Assembly: GCA_902774915.1 (NCBI GenBank)
Contig: CACYKH010000009.1
Coordinates: 1-64,000, forward strand
Reading direction: 5' to 3'
Length of the DNA: 64,000 bases
Origin: an uncultured Lachnospiraceae bacterium
Lineage (GTDB): Bacteria > Bacillota > Clostridia > Lachnospirales > Lachnospiraceae
Shown here in pieces: positions 27,001 to 36,000 of this stretch (its first letter is position 1; each line of letters opens with the position of its first letter). A program made the translations under genes and the position numbers. The notes below the pieces were generated by a model. The model saw only the letters and a program-made list of their open reading frames with translations, had not been told where the DNA came from and did not search any database.

Positions 27001-30000
27001 GTATCAATAAGTCCCTGAGACATTGATACTGTATCTGTTCTTCCTTGTGAATCATAAGTATAAGCAATACTATTACCGTAGCTATCCGTTACAGAACCAA
27101 GCTTTTCCACAGCGTTATTCTGCGAATAAGTAGTTACATTTCCTTTCTGATCTTTTGCAGATGTTACATTGCCATTTGAATCATATGTGAATTCTTCTGT
27201 GGTTCCATCAGGATATATGATCCTGGTATTATTTCCACAGGAATCATATTTATATTTATAAGTAACCCCGTCAGGATAAGTCACTTCTACCGGATTACCC
27301 ATCACATCATTCTTATATTCTATAACACTACCATCAGCTCTTACTTCTTTTGTAAGATTTCCAAGGGAATCATATTCATATGATGTTTTATTTCCTAAAG
27401 CATCAGTCATCGCGGAAAGAAGATTCAGGTCATTATAGGTATAATAAGTTGTGTTTCCTTTAGTGTCAGTTTCAGAAATCTTCTGATTAACTGCATTATA
27501 AGTGTATGTAAATTTTGAACCATCAGAAGATGTTAGTTCTATAAGGTTTCCTGCATTATCAAACTTATAACCTGTTACTTTACCCAGTTCATCAGTTGAA
27601 GATACAAGAACTCCGTTTTCATAGTTATAGTTCTTTACTCCCTTACCAACTCTTTCCTCTTTTATAAGAAGATTTTCAGCGTTATAGGTATAGTTTGTCT
27701 CAGCACCAAATACCTTTGAATATATTAGTTTGTTAGATGCATCATATCTGTAAATAGCAGTATCGCCATCTGATGTGATAGAGCATACATTTCCTTTATC
27801 ATCATAATCAACCGTATAATTCTGACCGGATATTCCGTTTGATTTAGTGAGTCTGCCTTCAGAGTCATGAGTGAAAGTAGTTGTATTACCGTAACCATCT
27901 ACAGTTGATTCTATATTTCCATCCTTGTCATAACTATAGCTTTCTATAGACCCGGATTCGTTAAGAACTGAAACAACTCTTCCCCTGGCGTCAGTTGTTA
28001 CTTCTTTTGTTAAAGGCTCCAATCCTTCTGCAGTTGTAGTGGCTGTACACTTAAGTCCACCACTTTCTGTTTCAGAATAATTAAATGCCATTTCTTTTCC
28101 CAGAGAATCTGTCTGTGCGACTATTCTACCTGCGTCATCGTATTCATTCTGGATAAACTTAGTTCCGGCATTATTAGTTTCTGAAATTATTCTGTGACTA
28201 TCGTCATATTCAAAATAAGTAACTCTTCCAATAGCATCTGTTATAGATACTATATCGTCGCCGCTATAGGTAATTCTTGTTACCTTGTCTCCTCCATCAC
28301 TTATGGAAATAATTTTTCCGTCGTCATTTGATGTTATTACTATTCTGTTACCGGATATTTCTTCTGTGATAATCTGCTGGTGCTCTGTATAAGAAACAGA
28401 TGACTTAGAACCGTCCTCTGTTTTGATTTCAGATAGTCTTCCTTCTGTGTCATAAGAAAGCACTTCACCGGCTGGAGATGTGAGTTCGTATGTCCCATCA
28501 CTATGTCTTGTAAGCTTGTAACCTTCCATTCCATGAGTAGCACTGACAAATGTTATATCACTACTACTATCAGCATCCCCAAGGCTGAAACTTCCATCAG
28601 ATGTTTTTTCACCATAAAGCTTGCCATTATAAGAATCCTCAGAAATAAAAGCTGAATAAGCATAAGGATTAGAATAGTATTTAATAAGTCCGTTTTCCTC
28701 TTTTATATAAGAACTGAAGCTTCCAATCCAACCTGCTCCCAGCGGATTATTCTGCTCATTATAATCGTAATTATTTAAGGACTCTGCTGCTGTAACCGAA
28801 TCATACGAAAGTATATAATCCAGATTATCTTTTCCAGAAAGAGACAGCGCATTTATGGAATCTGTAAATGCACCACTAGTCATATCAACAGGGTCTCCTG
28901 TACTTATGTTTATATCCTCTTCCTGATAGTAGGTCTTTATAATCTTGGATACATGCGAAGAAATAGGTGTGACCTCAACACTTACCCCAAGGTTCTCTCC
29001 CTCTATTACTTCTACCATGGAATCTATCAGTTTAAAGTATTCTTTCTGGAAGTCACCACTAAAGCCGTCACCTGTGTAGTCACCTTCCATATATTTCCAT
29101 GTACCGTAAATGGTATCTCCACTCTTAAGTGTAGGAATGGTTACAGAATCTGAGCCGGAAAGAACTGGCATCTGGTAGAGCTGCTCAGATATACCAAGTT
29201 TGTATTTAAGTCCACCACCCGTTTCTTCTGTACTTGTTATCTCCTCTGTATCAGGATCCATTATATATACAACTTCTCGTTCATTAGGGACTCTGTAGTC
29301 ACCTATACTTGTTGTAAAGTTATATAGATCCTCTCCCCTATTTGTTATAGAAAAATGCACATAATAATCTTCACCCAGATAAAAGGCAGATTCTGGCATT
29401 ACTTTTATCTCGATGTCACTATTATCTACTTCTATATCTGTGTTTGCTCTGAATGTTTTGGTGACAGGAACATTAAAAGGTGTCAGCACACTGCTGAATG
29501 TGGCATCTATATCATAGCGTCCTGTCTTATCTCCCTTTATAGTCCAGCTGGCACTCTGCGATGTCTGTCCGGATATATCACCCATATCTACAGAAAGACT
29601 CTGATACTTACTTCCAGTCTTTGAAGCATCCATTACTGCAAGTGAAACACCATCAGGAAGTTTTATTGTTCCTGTAGAATCCTCAAGTACATACTTACTA
29701 TCTGCCATGTTAGTAATGGTAAGTGTTGCAGAGTACATAGACTTAAGCCACGAAATAGACTGTGTTGTTGTCATTACAGCAAGTACTGGTACAGGTTCTA
29801 CATTCATAACATCTTCTGATGCATTAATCAGTTTAGCATTACCTGTTGCCTTCTTTTCTTCTTTACCGCCCCATCCTATTTCAAAGTTAGGTGTACCAAA
29901 GCCGCCTGATGTTCCTTCACTTTGTGACTGATCCACTTTTCCCTCAAGTTCTTCAACTACAATAGGAATAGGCGTCTTTTGGAATGTAAGAGTTGTCTTA

Positions 30001-33000
30001 AATGTATATGTATTCAGATTTGCCGGACTTGAAAGGTCAACCCCCGCATCTACTATTTCCTGGATAGTCATTCTGTGCACTTCAAAATCACCAACTACTA
30101 CTTCGCCACTTGAAAGAGCCAGTATCTCTTCGGTGGTCTTCATGTTGGTTATGGTATATTCCTGTTCTTCCGGAAGAAAACCGTCTTTAAATGCAGCAAT
30201 CTTATATTTACCCGCTTTATAGCAAAGACTTACTTTTCCTTCAGCATCAGTCATATATGATTTATTGCTGTCACTTCCCGAATTTACATATACATATGCA
30301 TAAGGTATAGGGACTCCGTCATAGTCTACTACTGTGAGATTGCAAACTCCTGTGTTTGACTGTTCCTTTACCTGTATTTCTATTTCCGCTTCGGAAACGT
30401 TATTTGATGTATCTGTAATAATTAGTTTTGCTTTATATTTACCAGTTTTACTATATTTATACTTTGGTCTGGAGCCATATACTGTGTCTCCATTACCCAT
30501 ATCCCACTTAATGCTCTTTATTCTGACATTGTCATAACATTCCCCTGCATCAAGCTTTGCTTCCATTCCCTGCACTACCGTTATCTTATCAGGCATAACA
30601 ATAGTTGGAGCTACCGTATCGATATCTCCACATATACCATTTGATATATTAGTCCAGGAATAATTACCCACACTGTCATAAACCTTGACCGCGTAGCGAT
30701 ACGCTGTATGTGGTTTGACATCTGTATCTACATACCACACGCCGAGTTTATCCAGTTCATCTATCACTTCATCGGTTTTGGCAGAAATCTTCTGAATACT
30801 CTTTGCATTTTTAAAGAAAGCAGTGTTATTTCCACTCTTAGAAAGCTCACTCTTATAAATCTCGTAATAAGATACATCAGCTTCACTAAGGTCATGGGTG
30901 ATTCCCAGATATATTTCAAAATTACTATTTACAACTGTTAATTCACCCTTAGGTGGGGTTTTATCCAGATCATTTTTATAAAGATAATCGGCGCTTACAT
31001 TACCGCTTGCATCAATACAGTTTGTTTTAAACTGGAGTTCTTCTTCTCTTTCATTAGAGAAATTATAGCTAAATTCGACCCATTCAGATCTTTCATTTAC
31101 TTCGGTTTCATCTATCTGTATCCAGTTATCTGTGTCTGATGTCCTATAATAAGTTCTGATCTTATCAAGTTTCGAATTATCAAGAGCTATAATAGAAAAC
31201 GTTGTTTCAGCTCCTATCTGAGTATCAGATGGGGATACACCCGCAATTCTTGGAGCTGTTTCATCTGGAGATGCAGTAGCAATAGATATATTAGATTTAT
31301 CCGACCTGTTTCCAGCCTCATCTACTGCTATAACATAGTATTCATAGCTTTTACCTGGCTCCAGATCTGCATCATAATAATTAAGAAACGCCCCTTCATC
31401 CTGAAGACCATAAACACCATTATCTGTATCAGCTCTATATACCATGTAGCTGACTATATCTTCTTCTGTTCCTTCGTCCCAGTTTAGTTCAATGTAGCCA
31501 TCATAGGCTTTTGCATATACATTGCTTACTGCAGCAGGAGCTGTTCTATCAATGGTATACTTCATTACCATTTCAGAACCATCTGCAGAAAAAGCATTTT
31601 TATTACCTGCCTGATCATATACCTCAGACTTTATATAAATATCACCTTCTGGATACTGTTCTGTATCAGAAATATCAAGAATATAATAATAAGAACCACT
31701 TTGTGATGCAGTCTCTTCTGTATGTAGTTCCGTGAACTGATCTCCATCAAAACTGATGCTCCAGGAAATTAAGGATAGGCTGTCATTATCTGACGCTGTT
31801 ATCTGCAAATTCAGATAATCCCTAATTCTGCCCTGCTGCGGATAAAGAGCAGTAATAATAGGTTTTGTTGTGTCGCTACTTGTTGTAACTGTAACCTCTT
31901 CCGAATATTCACCTTTATTTCCTGCATCATCTACACCACATACTCTGAAGGTATATTCTGTTTCTGGAGCAAGTCCTTTAATGGTACATCCTGTTAGTGA
32001 ACGCTCCTTTGTGATTTCACTATAGCTGCCATCCGATGATTTCTTTTCTACTAGGAAATATGAAAAATCATCATCACTTACATCATCCCACATAAGCTGA
32101 ACATATGTAGAACCAACCTTTGTGTTATTGATAAGTATTTTATCTGTACCAGTATTATCAATTTCATATCTAAGGAAGTAATCGTCTTCATTTATATTTC
32201 CACTAGTATCTACTGCAACAGCACCTACATAATAAGTCCCATCACTAAATAAGGTCGTATCAAAACTTATACTTCCAGTATATATACCGTTGCTTTCTTT
32301 CAGATCTGTACATACTCCCAGATCTCTCCAGTCTGAATCCTCTTCTCCCTTTATATAAAACAATATGCTGTCTAATGCGATATTATCAGTTGCATATGCT
32401 GTAATCTTAGCTTCACCAGAGAGTTTTCCATTAACAGGCTCCATATCAGTTACTTCAGGAGCAGAGTTGTCTTCTCCAGAAATGATAGTAACAGGATTAA
32501 CTAGTTTACTCTCATTACCAAGGTCATCAACTGCAGTTACTATATATCTGGCAGTCTGTCCACTCGTAAGTGTGTTATCAGAGTATGTTACATTATACCT
32601 GTCATCTATAGTAGCAACTCTACTATAAACTTCGTTTTCAGATGCACCCTCTATACATCTATAAACTTTGTAGCATGATAAATCGCTTTCTCCGGATATC
32701 TTCCAGGAAAGCTCTATCACTCCGTTATTATCTTCAGCTCTTAAATCCTCTACATCGTCAGGTGCTGTATGGTCGATCTCATACTCTGTTTCATATATAT
32801 CCTGAGCACCGGATGAATCTGTAAGTATATATCTTATAACTGCAACATCAGATGCGTAGCTTTCTATATTCCAGGTATATTTTGAATAGTATTCTGAACT
32901 GTTATAGGTTATCTGACCAAGTGGACTGCTGTTTATCTTAGTCCACTCTCCATCCTGCATCACTTCTATATCTACTGTATTTATACTATCTCTACCGTAA

Positions 33001-36000
33001 TTCTTATAGAAGACTTTAAGTTCTACACTGTCGCCACCAATTCTTTCCATGTCATCAGGTTCTACCCTGTTTATGATAGGAATAGAGGTAGTTGTAGTAA
33101 CATCTTCAGATGTCTCAGATTCATTTCCAGATTTATCTACGGCTGTAACCTTATATGTATATATTTCATCCTTCTTAACATCGGTGTCGATATATTCTGT
33201 ATCTGTAACACCTGTTGCTACCGTCTCGCCGTTTCTATATACGGTATATGTTGGTGTATCTATATTATCTTTAGATGCATCCCAACTTATAGTTATACTA
33301 TTTCCTGTTCTGGCGCTTATCTCAAGACTGCCAGGAACTGTTGGAGGCGTAACATCACTAGCTGTATTTACTTCAAGTTCTTCGGAAGGATCTGTAAGAT
33401 TCCAGTATTTATCTACAGCATAAACCGTATATCTATAAATAGTATTAGGGGTGAGACCAGTATCCTTGAAACTGAGTGTTGATGTAACTCCAGCCTTAAC
33501 ACCATTTCTATAAACCTCATAGCATGAAGCTTTAGGAGAAACATTAGGATCTTCAAAAGCTATAGTTATTTTTGTTTCAGATATTTCTGTAGCCGAAAGA
33601 TTTGTTACTGGAACCATATCCTCTGCTTCAGGATATTCATAAATAATCTCATCTGCTATACTTTCAGGAGTGTTGGCTATATTGAATGCACCTTCTTTTC
33701 CTCGTAGGATAAGTGTACTTAGTTTACTCGTCCTATTCGCATTATCACTGAAAGAAATAGTCTGTCGATAAGAACTACTGATGGCACTTCTGGCTGGTGT
33801 GATTATAACTTTATGATTTCCTTCAGCTTCGAAGTAATAATCTCTGTTACAAATAAGATTGCCATTTACTTCAATAGTTCCGTCAGTCAGAATAGATTCA
33901 GCTGAGCTGCTACCCATACCATCTATCACAAGATTATTCTGTACAGAAATATAGTCGCTACTGGAATCCATCTTCAGATATCCAGAATATATGATTGTCA
34001 TATCGTTTGTGATAAGTGAATGATCATTTAAATCCAGCAGATTTGCACATATAAAAATTCCGTCTATCTGTATATCTTTTTCAAATGAACATGGTCCATT
34101 TAGATATATATTACCCTTATAATATGAACCAACAGCATTTAGGTCAGATACATAGATCATCTGGAGTGGACCATCATATGTTTTACTTAGATGCTTTGAT
34201 ACTTCAAACTTGTTATATCCAAACGAAACACCACTTTCATTATTAATCTCAAGTGATGCTAGACCCTGAATATTACTGTTTACAGACTGCTGCTCTGCGC
34301 CCACAAGAATTATATTAGTACCAAACGAAAGTTTACTTGCATTTATAGTTCTAAGAAGATCACCGTATAATCTGATAGAACCACCAATCATCTTTTCAGT
34401 TTTAGATGAATCAAGATAAAGATCACCGTAAATAGTAACTTCATCATTTTTATCAGACATATCAAGTATGCCAAGACCTTCTGCGAAGATTTCTCCATTT
34501 GTTTTCTGCTCTCTCAGGTCTCCCTTTACGATAAGTTTTCCGTTATTTATCTTTATAGTTCCACCGCTATGGATAAGATCACCTTCAATAGTAAGTGTAT
34601 GACCATTTAGATCAAGAACATCATCTATAAGATAAAAGTCACCACTATGAACGTAGTCTCCTTCAAGAGTAAATCCTGACATAGCTTCTCCAAAACCATA
34701 TGTCAGCTTACATCCATTCTTTATAAGATTTTGATAAATGAGCATATTTTCAGAGTATACACCGTCAGTGCTGTAGTTCCTTAGTTCAAGCGTTGCAAAG
34801 CTGCCATTATCACAGGAAAGCGTCTGTTTTGAGTCTCCTGTAAGAATAACTTTGTTTTCACCACTCGCATTAAAACCTGTACTCTCAAAAAGAACGTCTC
34901 CACCTATTTCAATTGTTCCGTTCGTTATTCTGCATGAACCATTAGTATGCTTAAAGCTCCCTCCAACCTTTATTAAATCACCAGAATTTTTCATTGTAAT
35001 AGATGAAGATTTATAGTCTCCGGACACATCAAGACTGCCACCACTCATAGTTACGCTTGAGAAGCTGGCATTTCCATTTACTACTACATTTCCTGAAACA
35101 GTTGGACTTCCGGAAACATTTCCGTTTACAGTTATATTTCCTGATACATTGGTATATAAAGTCAGATTACCATTTACAATTAAATTATTGGTGAATGAAG
35201 AATTATTAATTGTGAGATTACCACTAAATGTATCTCCAATAAGATTTGCGCCACTAGTCAGTGTTATATCTGTATTCGATAAGGTATTTCCTATATCGAC
35301 GGTCTTTGTGACACTCAGACTTCCGCCTTTCAGAATGGTTTTACTTCCGTCAGCAACATATAGCATCGGTATTTTTGTGTTATTTGAAGCGGAGATGTTA
35401 TGAGTTTTTCCAGAAGAAAACTCCAGCACAAAAGAATCTGCAGGAATAAAACTAGAGTTTGTTACATTAAAGTCACCACCCACAGTCATGCGTCCGTTAA
35501 TTATCTTTTTACTGTTATTCTGATTTGTATTAGATATGAAGCTGCCTGCAATCTCAACAGTGTCTCTGCTGTTTTTCATTGTAAGGGACGATTTACCGGT
35601 CGAATAAATATACTCACCATCTATTTCCTGTCTGGTCTGCTGACGGTAGTCTCCTCCAACAACCAACTTTCCACCATTAATCTTCATATCTCCTGCTATC
35701 TGGATAACATCTCCTGTCACAGTAAGAGTATGTCCGTTCAGGTCCATATCGCCTTCCAGAATTACAAGATCACCTTCTATGGTTTCATCTTGTGTAAGCT
35801 TATATCCGACTATTCCGTCTATTCCTTCATATCTGAATTTGCAGCCATTAAGTATTAATTCATCTTTTTCAAAAAGTGTCTTTGATAGCACACCTTCATC
35901 ACTGTGGTTATCCAATTCGAGTGTTGCAAATCTGGAAGAACTGCCTATATCTATTGTTTGAAGGGAGTCTCCATTCAGAATAACTTTGTTAGTTCCTGTA

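Noticed and set aside
25200-28600. Possible CRISPR array or tandem DNA repeat
   Set aside because: The repeats are coding YD units of an RHS protein, diverged in DNA, with no fixed spacers.
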